From the NCBI GenBank assembly GCA_046957575.1, contig JBKUOG010000033.1, positions 1 through 29,164 on the forward strand: a DNA stretch of 29,164 nucleotides, in the 5' to 3' direction. Below the pieces are notes generated by a model that was not told the DNA's origin, made no database searches, and was given only the letters and a program-made list of their open reading frames with translations. This stretch comes from UMGS1370 sp046957575 (GTDB taxonomy: Bacteria; Bacillota; Clostridia; Lachnospirales; Lachnospiraceae). A program made the translations under genes and the position numbers. Shown here in pieces: positions 7,907 through 17,300 of the stretch (positions within the stretch are counted from its first letter, which is position 1; each line of letters begins with the position of its first letter).

Positions 7907-8057
7907 GCAGCAGTTCAGCCATGCGAAGATTCAGACAGGAAAAAGCGTTGAAAGCTTGTTTTCATAAGAGTTTTCCTGTTTGAATCTTCATAGGGCGGAC
8001 ACCAGATGTTTCTTGTCCGCGTAAGCTGGCAAGAAGATGCAAGACTGAACTGTTGCA
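7907..8057 (-). repeat. Palindromic MITE-like element, copy 2 (inverted)
   Basis: This is the reverse-oriented partner of the element at 5768-5919, ~151 bp, and its complement aligns with copy 1 from end to end. Terminal repeats are GCAGCAGTTCAG and CTGAACTGTTGC (one mismatch). The main internal arms are 7925-7943 and 7971-7989, complementary at 18 of 19 positions. A GCGGACA/TGTCCGC hairpin lies at about 7994-8020. The 7-mer ATTTTTG flanks it on both sides (7900-7906 and 8058-8064). It lies just ahead of the second sulfotransferase ribosome site. Confidence 0.8.
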
Positions 8058-8097
8058 ATTTTTGTTTCTATCAAACAAAAGACAAGGAGAAAAGCAA

Positions 8098-9975
8098 ATG
8101 GGTGTTTTATTTAAAGAAATTGATCACATTATTGACCGCCAGTATGCGGCTGAGCAGGCGTTTCTGGCAGAATACAAAAAGGAAAGTCATACCATTGAAA
8201 ATCCTTATGTAGTAGTAAATCCATACCTGATTGCACCGCTGACCGCTCTGGTTATGTTTGAGGCTGATAAACCGGCATTTGCCAAAGTAACCGTAAAGGG
8301 TAAAGAGGCTGCCGGAGACTATATGTATCGTCCTGCCAGCGATATGATCCATATGGTGCTTCCAATTTATGGCCTGTATCCGGAATATGAAAATACCGTT
8401 GTGATCGAGCTGAGCACCGGCGAGACAAAAGAATTAAAGATTCAGACCGAGACACGTCCGGAAAAACTTCAGAAGCCTACCAGCATCGAGACAACACCAG
8501 AGTATTTTGAAGACAACATGATGTTTGTAAGTCCGACCTCCCCGGCTCTGACCGCTGCATACGACTATGCAGGAGACGCCAGATGGTATAATACATTAAA
8601 TCTGGCATTTGACTTAAAGAGAGCCAGAAACGGCCGTCTGTTAGTTGGTACCGACCGTCTGGTTGCACCGCCTTACCATACTACCGGTATTTATGAGATG
8701 GGTATGATTGGTAAGATTTACAAAGAATTCCGTATTCCTGGCGGCTATCACCATGACGAGTGGGAGATGGAAAATGGAAATATCCTGATTTTAAGCCAGA
8801 TTTTAGAGAGAGGAACAGTTGAAGACTACTGCGTCATGGTAGACAGGGAAACCGGTGAAATCTTAAAAACCTGGGATCATCAGGATGTACTGCCGGTTTA
8901 TCCGGTAGGCGGTTCCGGAAGCCAGGATGCCCATGACTGGTTCCACAACAATGCAGTCTGGTATGACAAGAAGACCAATTCTTTGACCTTCTCTGGACGC
9001 CATCAGGATGCAATTATCAATCGTGATTTTGAGACTGGCAAGTTAAATTGGATCATTGGAGATCCGGAGGGCTGGCCGGAAGATATGCAGAAGTATTTCT
9101 TTAAGCCGGTAGGAGACGAGTTTGACTGGCAGTATGAGCAGCATGCATGTATGGTTCTTCCAAACGGCGATATTATGTGCTTTGACAATGGCCATTACAG
9201 ATCCAAAGTAAAAGAGAAATACATTCCTGCAAAAGACAACTTCTCCAGAGGTGTTATCTACCGAATCAATACGGATGATATGACCATCCGTCAGGTATGG
9301 CAGTACGGCAAGGAGCGGGGAGCAGAATTCTTCTCCTGCTATATCTGCAACTGTGAATACTATGAGGAAGGCCACTATCTGGTGCATTCCGGCGGTATCG
9401 GCCAGAAAAACGGCGAATACTTAAACTTCCCAGGAGCCGCTCTTACTGATGAAATTGAAAGTGGAGAGGTAAAGCTGAGTTCTATTACAGTAGAAGTAAA
9501 GGATGATAAGGTGATGTACGAGATGCATCTGCCGGCCAACTACTACCGCGCAGAAAAGCTGCATCTGTATGATGAAAATGATAGAGTAACCTTTGGAAAG
9601 GGTCAGTTGTTGGGCCATATTACTTCTACAGAAGAATTTATGACAGAGGCTCCGGCAGAGCCGGCCGGCATGATTCCGGACGAGTACAAGGCAAAACTTG
9701 CAAAAGAAGCAGACAGACTGGTGTTTAAGGCAAGTTTTGAAAAGGGAACCCTGGTTATGTTAAACTTAGAGGGCAGAAACGGCGCTCCGACCCGCCATTA
9801 TTTCGTTCCCACTACCAAGCGTCCGTTCCTTGCAATGTGTGTTGGAACTTTCTTAGAGCATGATGCAAGAGCAGTCGAATTCCCGATTGGAACAGAGAAT
9901 ATTCCAGGCGAATATGAAATCACTGTGACAGTAGATGATAAGAAATACGAGACCGGAGTGACGGTTCTTGTATAA
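8098..9975 (+). CDS. Arylsulfate sulfotransferase family protein, paralogue 2
   Basis: This 625-residue protein is collinear with paralogue 1, so the pair arose by tandem duplication. The same motifs recur: YHHDEWEMENGNIL (His218), DWFHNNAVWYD (His283), FSGRH (Arg301), YEQHACMVLPNGDIMCFDN (His349) and LVHSGGIG. After FDN it reads GHYRSK where paralogue 1 has HHYGCK, so the two active-site rims may differ and the acceptor or donor range with them. No signal peptide is seen. The frame is open 15 codons further up, but the ATG at 8098 has an AAGGAG site 8 bases away and matches the paralogue's N-terminus (MGV...DRQY.AEQA). Biochemical activity is inferred from the family only. Confidence 0.88.
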   Translation: MGVLFKEIDHIIDRQYAAEQAFLAEYKKESHTIENPYVVVNPYLIAPLTALVMFEADKPAFAKVTVKGKEAAGDYMYRPASDMIHMVLPIYGLYPEYENTVVIELSTGETKELKIQTETRPEKLQKPTSIETTPEYFEDNMMFVSPTSPALTAAYDYAGDARWYNTLNLAFDLKRARNGRLLVGTDRLVAPPYHTTGIYEMGMIGKIYKEFRIPGGYHHDEWEMENGNILILSQILERGTVEDYCVMVDRETGEILKTWDHQDVLPVYPVGGSGSQDAHDWFHNNAVWYDKKTNSLTFSGRHQDAIINRDFETGKLNWIIGDPEGWPEDMQKYFFKPVGDEFDWQYEQHACMVLPNGDIMCFDNGHYRSKVKEKYIPAKDNFSRGVIYRINTDDMTIRQVWQYGKERGAEFFSCYICNCEYYEEGHYLVHSGGIGQKNGEYLNFPGAALTDEIESGEVKLSSITVEVKDDKVMYEMHLPANYYRAEKLHLYDENDRVTFGKGQLLGHITSTEEFMTEAPAEPAGMIPDEYKAKLAKEADRLVFKASFEKGTLVMLNLEGRNGAPTRHYFVPTTKRPFLAMCVGTFLEHDARAVEFPIGTENIPGEYEITVTVDDKKYETGVTVLV

Positions 9976-10001
9976 AAAAATGGGAATTTGTCGGTTATAT
10001 A

Positions 10002-10031
10002 TAGACATGACGGCTACAGTCATGTTATAAT
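10002..10031 (+). promoter_or_regulatory. Putative asrABC promoter with operator palindrome in the spacer
   Basis: The promoter is TAGACA (10002-10007), an 18-bp spacer and a consensus TATAAT (10026-10031). The spacer is filled by a perfect inverted repeat, ACATGAC-N7-GTCATGT (10005-10025). Such a position fits repression of asrABC by a dimeric regulator. It does not resemble the ATAAC-N4-GTTAT site, so a different regulator is implied. Confidence 0.6.
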
Positions 10032-10050
10032 CAACAAGAACGACAAAAAG

Positions 10051-10077
10051 CCTGCCGCAGCCGCAAATTGCGGCAGG
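10051..10077. other. GC-rich hairpin in the asrA leader
   Basis: A perfect 9-bp stem, CCTGCCGCA (10051-10059) and TGCGGCAGG (10069-10077), has a 9-base loop. It lies downstream of the predicted asrA promoter and about 55 bases before the asrA start. No clean T-run follows directly. It could end transcription from the sulfotransferase genes or act as a leader structure for asrA. Confidence 0.5.
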
Positions 10078-10132
10078 TTATAAATGTTATGTTAATTTTT
10101 TGTGACATATACGATAAAAGGAGGATAACTCA

Positions 10133-11167
10133 ATGGGCTACAAAGTAAGCTTTGATGAAGTGAACCAGATTTTTGCCGATTTAAGCAAAGAGTATGAGAT
10201 CTGGGCACCCAAAAGATTCCCAGGCAAGGGCCGCTATTCTGATACGGACATTATCCGTTATGACAAGGTAAAGACCGTAGAGGAAATCGTATTTGACGAG
10301 AAGTCAGATTTTCCTGCAAAGGAAGTTCTGTCTCCAATTACCGAGCCTTTGTTCTACTTTACGGAGGATGAATACAGAGAAAGTAAGGTTACCAGCAAAA
10401 AGCTGTTAATCTTTATGCGTCCCTGCGATATCGCAGCTCAGCAGCGTCAGGAGAGAATCTATCTTGGCAACGGCGGTTTTAGCGACATGTATTACGAGAG
10501 AATGCATGAGAAGGTTAAGATCGTTATGATGCAGTGTGATTTAGACGATGATACCTGCTTCTGCGTAAGCATGGGAACCAATAAAACCGATAACTACAGC
10601 TTAGCAGTTGTCTGTCAGGACGGCGCATTAAAGGTAGAAGTAAAAGATGAGGGATTTGCTTCTTACTTTGAGGGCAAGACTGCAGAAGATTATACTCCTT
10701 CTTTCCCAACTGAGAACAAGACTAAGGTGACTCTTCCGGAGATTCCGAATAAGGAAGTATTAACCAAGTTAAAAGAGCATCCGATGTGGAATGAGTACAA
10801 TAAGAGATGTATCTCCTGCGGCAGCTGTACTGTTTGCTGCAGCACCTGTACCTGCTTTACCACTACCGATATTGCTTACAATGAAAACGGCAGTATTGGT
10901 GAGAGAAAGAGAACCAGCGCTTCCTGCCAGATTGAAGGATTTACCGATATGGCAGGCGGACACAGCTTCCGCAATACAGCCGGCGATCGTATGAGATATA
11001 AGGTTCTGCACAAGTTCCATGACTATAAGGAGCGTTTCAAAGATTACCATATGTGCGTAGGATGCGGCCGCTGCATTTCCCGTTGCCCGGAATTTATTTC
11101 CATTACCGCTACTGTTGATAAGATGAACAAGGCCATTGCAGAAATCGTGGCTGAAGAGAACAAATAA
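10133..11167 (+). CDS. asrA: Anaerobic sulfite reductase subunit A (4Fe-4S electron-transfer subunit)
   Basis: This 344-residue cytosolic iron-sulfur subunit passes electrons to the siroheme subunit AsrC. Two ferredoxin-like clusters are visible near the C-terminus: CISCGSCTVCCSTCTCFT (from Cys226) and CVGCGRCISRCPE (from Cys308). The N-terminal part resembles the sulfhydrogenase beta / AsrA family (ILIFMRPCDIAAQQRQERIYL is the AsrA-type stretch). The start has an AAAGGAGG ribosome site 8 bases upstream. It is the first gene of asrABC; AsrB follows after 18 bp. Its own promoter, with a palindrome between the -35 and -10, suggests it can be controlled separately from the genes upstream. Confidence 0.95.
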   Translation: MGYKVSFDEVNQIFADLSKEYEIWAPKRFPGKGRYSDTDIIRYDKVKTVEEIVFDEKSDFPAKEVLSPITEPLFYFTEDEYRESKVTSKKLLIFMRPCDIAAQQRQERIYLGNGGFSDMYYERMHEKVKIVMMQCDLDDDTCFCVSMGTNKTDNYSLAVVCQDGALKVEVKDEGFASYFEGKTAEDYTPSFPTENKTKVTLPEIPNKEVLTKLKEHPMWNEYNKRCISCGSCTVCCSTCTCFTTTDIAYNENGSIGERKRTSASCQIEGFTDMAGGHSFRNTAGDRMRYKVLHKFHDYKERFKDYHMCVGCGRCISRCPEFISITATVDKMNKAIAEIVAEENK

Positions 11168-11185
11168 GGAGGAAGGGAGATTACT

Positions 11186-11980
11186 ATGAATAATCCGGTA
11201 AAACCAGTTCCCTGCAAGATTCTGGAAGTAAAGCAGGAAACAAAGCTTGAGTATACATTTAAAGTGGAGACCGATATTAAACCTTCCCATGGACAGTTCT
11301 TACAGTTATCTATCCCGAAGGTAGGCGAGGCTCCTATTTCCGTCAGCGCATACGGCGATGGCTGGATGGATTTCACAATCCGTTCTGTTGGTAAAGTAAC
11401 CGACGAGATCTTTAAGAAAGAAGCAGGGGATACTCTGTTCTTGCGCGGCGCATATGGCAAAGGCTGGCCGGTAGAAGAGCAGTTTAAGGGCAAGCACATA
11501 GTAGTAATCGTGGGCGGTACTGGACTGGCTCCTGTGCGCAGCATGCTGCGTTTATTTGCTGAAAATCCAGGTTATGTAGAGAGCGTAACTCTGATCGCAG
11601 GTTTCAAGAATGAGGAAGGTATTGTATTCCGCAACGAACTTGAGAGCTGGAGAGACAAGTTCAACTGCATGTACACTCTGGACAGAGATAAAATCGACGG
11701 ATGGGAAGTTGGTTTCGTAACTCAGTTAGTTTCTAAGGTTCCGTTTAAAGACTTTGGCGACAATTATGAAGTAGTAATCGTTGGCCCGCCGCCAATGATG
11801 AAGTTTACCGGCATCGAAGCTGTAAAGTGTGGTGTTCCGGAAGAGAAGATTTGGGTATCCTTTGAGCGTAAGATGTCCTGTGCAATCGGCAAGTGCGGAC
11901 ACTGCCGCATTGACGAGACCTACGTGTGCTTAGAGGGTCCGGTATTTAACTACACCAAGGCTAAATATCTGGTAGATTAA
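11186..11980 (+). CDS. asrB: Anaerobic sulfite reductase subunit B (FAD, NAD(P)H-binding)
   Basis: This 264-residue flavoprotein takes electrons from NADH or NADPH. The order is typical of the ferredoxin-reductase-like family: an FAD-binding beta barrel (residues about 5-95, with PISVSAYG and RGAYGKGWP), then the nucleotide-binding half (VIVGGTGLAPVRSML and YEVVIVGPPPMMKFTG). A C-terminal four-cysteine cluster of PyrK/AsrB type follows (CAIGKCGHCRIDETYVCLEGPVF), which probably holds a 2Fe-2S centre. The gene is 18 bp after asrA and 18 bp before asrC, each with a good ribosome site. The reaction served is six-electron reduction of sulfite to sulfide. Confidence 0.95.
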   Translation: MNNPVKPVPCKILEVKQETKLEYTFKVETDIKPSHGQFLQLSIPKVGEAPISVSAYGDGWMDFTIRSVGKVTDEIFKKEAGDTLFLRGAYGKGWPVEEQFKGKHIVVIVGGTGLAPVRSMLRLFAENPGYVESVTLIAGFKNEEGIVFRNELESWRDKFNCMYTLDRDKIDGWEVGFVTQLVSKVPFKDFGDNYEVVIVGPPPMMKFTGIEAVKCGVPEEKIWVSFERKMSCAIGKCGHCRIDETYVCLEGPVFNYTKAKYLVD

Positions 11981-11998
11981 AGAAAGGGGCGGACAAGA

Positions 11999-13033
11999 AT
12001 GAATCACGATATTGACGTTAAAAAGACACGAATTAACTGTTTCAGACAGTCTAAGGTACCTGGAGAGTTTATGCTTCAGATGCGTGTTCCGGGCGCCATC
12101 ATTGACGCGAAGCACTTGTCACTGGTTCAGGAACTGTGTGAGAAGTATGGTAATGGCACATTCCATATGGGTATGCGTCAGACCTTAAACGTGCCTGGCA
12201 TCAAATATGAAAATATTCCTGCTGTAAACGCTTTAATTAAAGACTACATCAAGGATGTCAACATTGATATGTGCGACTGCGATATGGAGTCCGATGATCA
12301 GGGTTATCCAACCATCGGTGCCAGAAATGTTATGGCATGTATTGGCAACACTCATTGTATTAAGGCAAATGCCAATACTCATGAGATGGCAAAGAAGATC
12401 GAGAAGCTGGTATTCCCAAGCCACTACCACATTAAGGTTTCCGTTGCAGGATGTCCAAACGACTGTGCAAAGGGCAACTTCAATGACTTCGGTGTAATGG
12501 GTATCTACAAGATGGTTTACGATCAGGATCGCTGTATTGGATGCGGCGCCTGCGTAAAGGCTTGTGATCATCATGCAACCGGCGTTCTTTCCTTAAATGA
12601 CCATGGCAAGATCGATAAGGATACCTGCTGCTGCGTAGGCTGCGGCGAGTGCGTAATCGCTTGTCCTACCGGCGGCTGGACCAGAGGAGATCAGCATTTA
12701 TGGCGTGTTACTCTGGGCGGACGTTCCGGCAAGCAGTTCCCGCGTATGGGCAAACTGTTCTTAAACTGGGTAACTGAGGATGTTGTTTTAGGTATGTTTG
12801 CAAATTGGCAGAAGTTCTCCGCATGGGTAATGGACTACAAGCCAGAGTATCTCCATGGCGGACACCTGATCGACAGAGCAGGTTATGTGAAGTTTAAAGA
12901 GATGATTCTGGATGGCGTTGAACTGAATCCAGAGGCTAAGGTAGCAGATGAGATCTACTGGGCAGAGGCAGAGCAGAGAGCAAATATCCATGTTAAGCCG
13001 GTTTCCAAGCATCACAAGGCAGGCCCGCAGTAA
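11999..13033 (+). CDS. asrC: Anaerobic sulfite reductase subunit C (siroheme, 4Fe-4S)
   Basis: This is the catalytic subunit, 344 residues. The siroheme/4Fe-4S ligands have the family pattern Cys114-x5-Cys120 (MACIGNTHCIKANAN) and Cys152-x3-Cys156 (AGCPNDCAKGN). An inserted ferredoxin domain carries two more clusters, CIGCGACVKAC (from Cys179) and CVGCGECVIACP. The conserved MGMRQTLNVPGI stretch lies near residue 60. It turns sulfite into sulfide without releasing intermediates, in the cytosol, with AsrA and AsrB as the electron chain. It needs siroheme, and the genes for making siroheme begin about 100 bp downstream. A terminator follows the stop codon. Confidence 0.96.
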   Translation: MNHDIDVKKTRINCFRQSKVPGEFMLQMRVPGAIIDAKHLSLVQELCEKYGNGTFHMGMRQTLNVPGIKYENIPAVNALIKDYIKDVNIDMCDCDMESDDQGYPTIGARNVMACIGNTHCIKANANTHEMAKKIEKLVFPSHYHIKVSVAGCPNDCAKGNFNDFGVMGIYKMVYDQDRCIGCGACVKACDHHATGVLSLNDHGKIDKDTCCCVGCGECVIACPTGGWTRGDQHLWRVTLGGRSGKQFPRMGKLFLNWVTEDVVLGMFANWQKFSAWVMDYKPEYLHGGHLIDRAGYVKFKEMILDGVELNPEAKVADEIYWAEAEQRANIHVKPVSKHHKAGPQ

Positions 13034-13068
13034 GCAGGATTAGTAGTTCGTATTTTTTAAAATAGAAG

Positions 13069-13112
13069 GGGTTGCTGCAGAAAACATAAACATTCTGCGG
13101 CAGCCCTTTTGC
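13069..13112 (+). terminator. Rho-independent terminator after asrC
   Basis: A 14-bp stem with two G-U pairs, GGGTTGCTGCAGAA and TTCTGCGGCAGCCC, has a 10-base loop and is followed by TTTT. It separates asrABC from hemA, so hemA depends on read-through or on a promoter I could not identify in the short gap. Confidence 0.8.
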
Positions 13113-13137
13113 ATATGATTAGATTGGAGAAGAAAAC

Positions 13138-14298
13138 ATGTACTGTATCAGCGTAAGCCACAAAAAAGCTTCAGTGTCTGTCAGGGAAAAGTTTGCATTT
13201 TCAAGGGAAGAAAAAAAGGAACTGCTGAAACGGCTGATGGCCAGCCCGGAGATTGAGGGAGCAGTGGTTTTGTGTACCTGCAACCGCAGTGAGTTCTATG
13301 TATCAGGCAGTAAAAAGGCGATTTCGATTCTTCAAAATACAGTGGCAGATTTGAAACAGATTCGGTTAGAAGAGCTTTTGCAGTATTTAAATATATATAG
13401 TGGGGATCAGGCGGTGGCTCATGTGTATAAGGTGTGCTGCGGGTTTGATTCCATGGTTTTAGGAGAGGATGAGATCTTAGGCCAGGTAAAGGATGCCTAT
13501 CAGATGACGCTGGAAGAAAAAGCGGCAAATTATGAGATGAATGTGATTTTTCAGAAAGCCATTACCTGTGCTAAAAAGACAAAGACCAATACCAATTTAT
13601 CCAGAACCCCGGTATCGATTGCCACTCTGGTTGCCAATGAAGTGTTCCATTTTGAGAAGCAGGATTCCCAGGAGAAAAAGATTCTGATCATGGGTGTTAC
13701 AGGAAAAATTGGGAGCACCATCGCAAAGAATATTTTGAGCAAACCAGGGATAGAGGTGTTTGGGACTGTCCGCAGCCACCGATCAGACCTGACCTTTCAG
13801 TGGAAAAGCAGCCACATCCATCTGGTGGACTACAAGGATCGGTATCAGTATATGGAGGAGGCGGATATTGTAATCAGCGCCACTTCCAGTCCCCATTATA
13901 CTGTGGTGGGAGAAAAGCTGGAGCAGGTTTTAAAGACAGACAAAAAGCGGCTGTTTATAGATGTTGCTGTACCTATAGATATGGATCCGGGAATTGGGGA
14001 AATATCCGGAGTGACTTTGTACGATATTGACTTTTTTGATAAACTTTCCAAAACCAATAATCAGATGAAACTAAAGGAATTAGATGCTGCCAGGGAGATC
14101 ATGAATGAGGAACTGGATGAGTGTAAGAGAGAATTGCTGTTCCATCCCTGCTTTCAGAAAATGGATCAGTGGAAAGAGACATTTGAAACTCATTCTCTGG
14201 ACACGATTTTATACCGAATTCGGGATCATGTAAGCAGTGAAGAATTAAAAGTCATTCTCAATGTGATGGATCACATTGGAGAGTGGATAGAGGAATAA
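13138..14298 (+). CDS. hemA: Glutamyl-tRNA reductase
   Basis: This is the first enzyme of the C5 route to tetrapyrroles: it reduces glutamyl-tRNA to glutamate-1-semialdehyde with NADPH. The protein has 386 residues, slightly short for the family but complete. It shows the catalytic cysteine in VVLCTCNRSEFYV (Cys48), the conserved GFDSMVLGEDEILGQVKDAY stretch, a nucleotide-binding segment LIMGVTGKIGSTIAKNIL (in place of the usual G-x-G-x-M/A-G) and a C-terminal dimerisation helix. It lies between sulfite reductase and the siroheme fusion gene, which starts 4 bp after its stop. This suggests that the tetrapyrrole made here is mainly siroheme for AsrC. hemL and hemB are not in this window. Confidence 0.93.
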   Translation: MYCISVSHKKASVSVREKFAFSREEKKELLKRLMASPEIEGAVVLCTCNRSEFYVSGSKKAISILQNTVADLKQIRLEELLQYLNIYSGDQAVAHVYKVCCGFDSMVLGEDEILGQVKDAYQMTLEEKAANYEMNVIFQKAITCAKKTKTNTNLSRTPVSIATLVANEVFHFEKQDSQEKKILIMGVTGKIGSTIAKNILSKPGIEVFGTVRSHRSDLTFQWKSSHIHLVDYKDRYQYMEEADIVISATSSPHYTVVGEKLEQVLKTDKKRLFIDVAVPIDMDPGIGEISGVTLYDIDFFDKLSKTNNQMKLKELDAAREIMNEELDECKRELLFHPCFQKMDQWKETFETHSLDTILYRIRDHVSSEELKVILNVMDHIGEWIEE

Positions 14299-14302
14299 AC
14301 AT

Positions 14303-17300
14303 ATGGCATATTTTCCATTTTTTGTGGATATCGAGAACCAGAAATGTTTGATTGCAGGAGGAGGAGTGGTCGCACTCCGGAAAGTAGAAGTGCTGCTTCC
14401 ATATGGACCAAGTATCACTGTGGTTTCACCGGAAATAGTTCCCGAACTGAAATTGCAGAGGGAAAAACTGTCTGCAAAACAGGAGGCTGCAGGAAGTCTG
14501 ATCTTTAAAGAGAGAGCTTTTTGTATGGAGGATTTGTCAGGACAGGATTTTGTCGTGGCAGCTACTGATGATCAGGAGTTAAACCACCAGATCTCTCTGG
14601 CCTGCAGGGAAAGAAGGATTCCGGTCAATGTGGTGGATGTAAAAGAGGAGTGCAGTTTTATATTCCCTTCCATTGTGCGGGAAGAGGATATTGTCATAGG
14701 AATCTCTTCAGGAGGAAAAAGTCCTACAGTGACTCAGGATTTGAAAGAGAAGATACGCAGGATAATACCAGAAGGCTACGGCTATCTGGTCAGCCAACTG
14801 GGGGCGTACCGGGATTTTGTAAAGAGAAGAGAGGCGGATGTAAGCCGGCGTACTGTGATTTTTAAGCGTATGGTGGATGTGGGAATCTCCCATGGCTGTC
14901 GGCTGGATGATTCTATAGTAGAAGAATTAATAAATCAGGTGCAGCAGGAATGGCCGGAAATGACCCATGAAAAGAGAGGATGGATCAAGATGAAACAGAC
15001 AGTTCGGATTGGAACCAGAAAAAGCGATCTGGCAGTGGCCCAGACCTGTCTGGTTGCAGACAAAATGAAGGAAGAAACTCCTGGACTGGAAATTGAACTG
15101 GTGCAAAAACAGACCATAGGAGATAAGATATTGGAGAAACCTTTGCTGGAGTTTGGCGGTAAGGGAGTGTTTGTATCCGAATTTGAAGAAGCTCTGCAGA
15201 AAGGAGAGATCGATTTTGCAGTCCACAGCGCAAAAGATTTGCCTATGGAATTGGCAGAAGGACTGGAAATCGTAGGCGTGCCAAAGCGCGGTGATGTCCG
15301 GGATGTGGTGATTACCAGAATGGACGGTACCGTAGAAGAAAAGGCAGCAAAGAAAGAGCCGGTTGTAGTGGGGACCTCCAGTCTGCGGAGGAAAATTCAG
15401 ATGGAAGCTCTGGGGATGAAACTCTGGGGAACTAAGGTGGTCTGCAAAAATTTGCGGGGAAATGTTCAGACCCGTTTAAACAAGCTTTTAGAGGGGCAGT
15501 ATGACGCCATTATTCTGGCTGCTGCCGGATTAAAACGGCTGGGAATCCTGACAGAGGCAGACCGGGAAAAGGAGGTTCTGGTTTCAGAGAAAAATCTGTG
15601 TTTTCGCTATCTGGACTGTGAGGAAATGATTCCAGCAGGGTGTCAGGGAATTTTGGCTGTAGAGGGAAGAAGCGGCGCCAAAATCAACCAGGCAGCCGAG
15701 CAGATTTGCGATCGGGAAGCGCTTTTGTCCTTTTTCCTGGAGCGGAGAATTTTAAAACTTCTAAATGCAGGATGTCATGAACCAATCGGAGTGTGCAGCC
15801 AGGTGGAAAAAAATCGTCTGACAGTCAGGGGAATTTATCAGAAAGAAACAAAAGCGCCGGTTTCGGCTTTTTGGGAAGGTCCCTGCAAAGACTGGGAAAA
15901 AGCGGCTCAGATAGTGGCGGATACATTGAAACACAAAACAGGCCTGGTAATGTTAGTAGGAGCAGGGCCTGGAGATCCGGGCCTGATTACCATAAAGGGA
16001 AGAGAAGCTTTAAAAAGCTGTGATGTGGTCGTATATGATTCTCTGGCTTCGGATGAACTGTTAAATGAAATCCGTCCCGGCTGCAGGAAAATCTATGTGG
16101 GCAAGCGGGCTGGACACCACTCCATGAAACAGGAAGAGATTAACCGGATCTTGGTGGATGAGGCTGAAAAAGGATGCAGAGTGGTGCGGTTAAAGGGAGG
16201 AGATCCCTTTGTATTCGGTCGGGGAGGCGAGGAGATTTTAGAACTCCAGAAGGCCGGTATTTGCTATGAAGTGATTCCCGGCGTCACATCCGCAGTCGCA
16301 GCTCTGGCTTCTGCCGGAATTCCCATTACCCATAGGGGAATGAGCCGGAGTTTTCACGTTATGACCGGACACACCAGAGAAAACGGAGTCCCGGAGGATT
16401 TAAAAGAATTTGGAACATTGTCGGGCACTCTGGTATTTTTAATGGGACTCGGCCATTTGGATGAAATCTGTCAGAGTCTGATAGAACAGGGGCGGCAAAA
16501 GACTACGCCGGCAGCCGTCATTCAGAACGGAACCCTTCCGGAGCAAAAGGCAGTGAGGGGAACGTTGGCAGATATTGGAGAAAAATGCCGTCAGGCAGGC
16601 CTTTCCTCTCCAGCCATTATTGTAGTAGGAGAGGTGGCGGATCTTCACATGGAAAGCACGTATAAACGTCCATTGTCAGGCATCCGGGTGGGAATTACCG
16701 GAACGCCTTCGTTTACAGACAAACTGGAAGCTGTTTTAAAGGAGCAGGGAGCATCGATTGAGAAACTGGCAGTGATGGATGTGATTTCTCTGGCTGATAC
16801 GGATCCGGTGCAGAAATCCTTTATCCGTCTGCCTTCCTATACATGGATTGCCTTTACCAGCGCCAACGGTGTCCGGATTTTCTTAAAAGCCCTGATGGAC
16901 AGCGGGAGAGATTACAGAAGCCTGGGACACGTCAAACTGGCGGCAGTAGGAAAAGGCACTGATCGGGAACTGCGGGTTCATGGCCTGCGGGCAGACTACA
17001 TTCCAGAACGATATTGTACGGAAGATTTGGCTTATGGACTGGCAAGGCTCTTAAACCCAGAAGATAAAATTTTGATTCCAAGGGCAGTCAGAGGATCCGA
17101 AGATTTGACCAGGATTTTGTCCGAGACAGGACTCTCTTATGACGATGTTCCCCTATATGATGTAAAGAGTCTGGGGCTGAAAGGAAAAGAACTGGCAGAA
17201 ACCATTAAAGGACTGGATTACCTTACCTTTGCCAGCGGTTCCGGCGTGGAGAGCTTTTTGGAAAATCTGGCAGAAGAAGACTGGCCGGTGTTAAAAGAAA

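Noticed and set aside
11044..11544. Long minus-strand open frames opposite asrA and asrB (also opposite hemC, uvrA and guaA)
   Set aside because: They lie antisense to well-identified genes, have no ribosome sites and resemble no family; they are coding shadows.
14940..14992. Frameshift artefact joining two normal genes in the siroheme fusion
   Set aside because: The frame is continuous with sensible linker sequence on both sides and no stop; kept as a point to check against reads.
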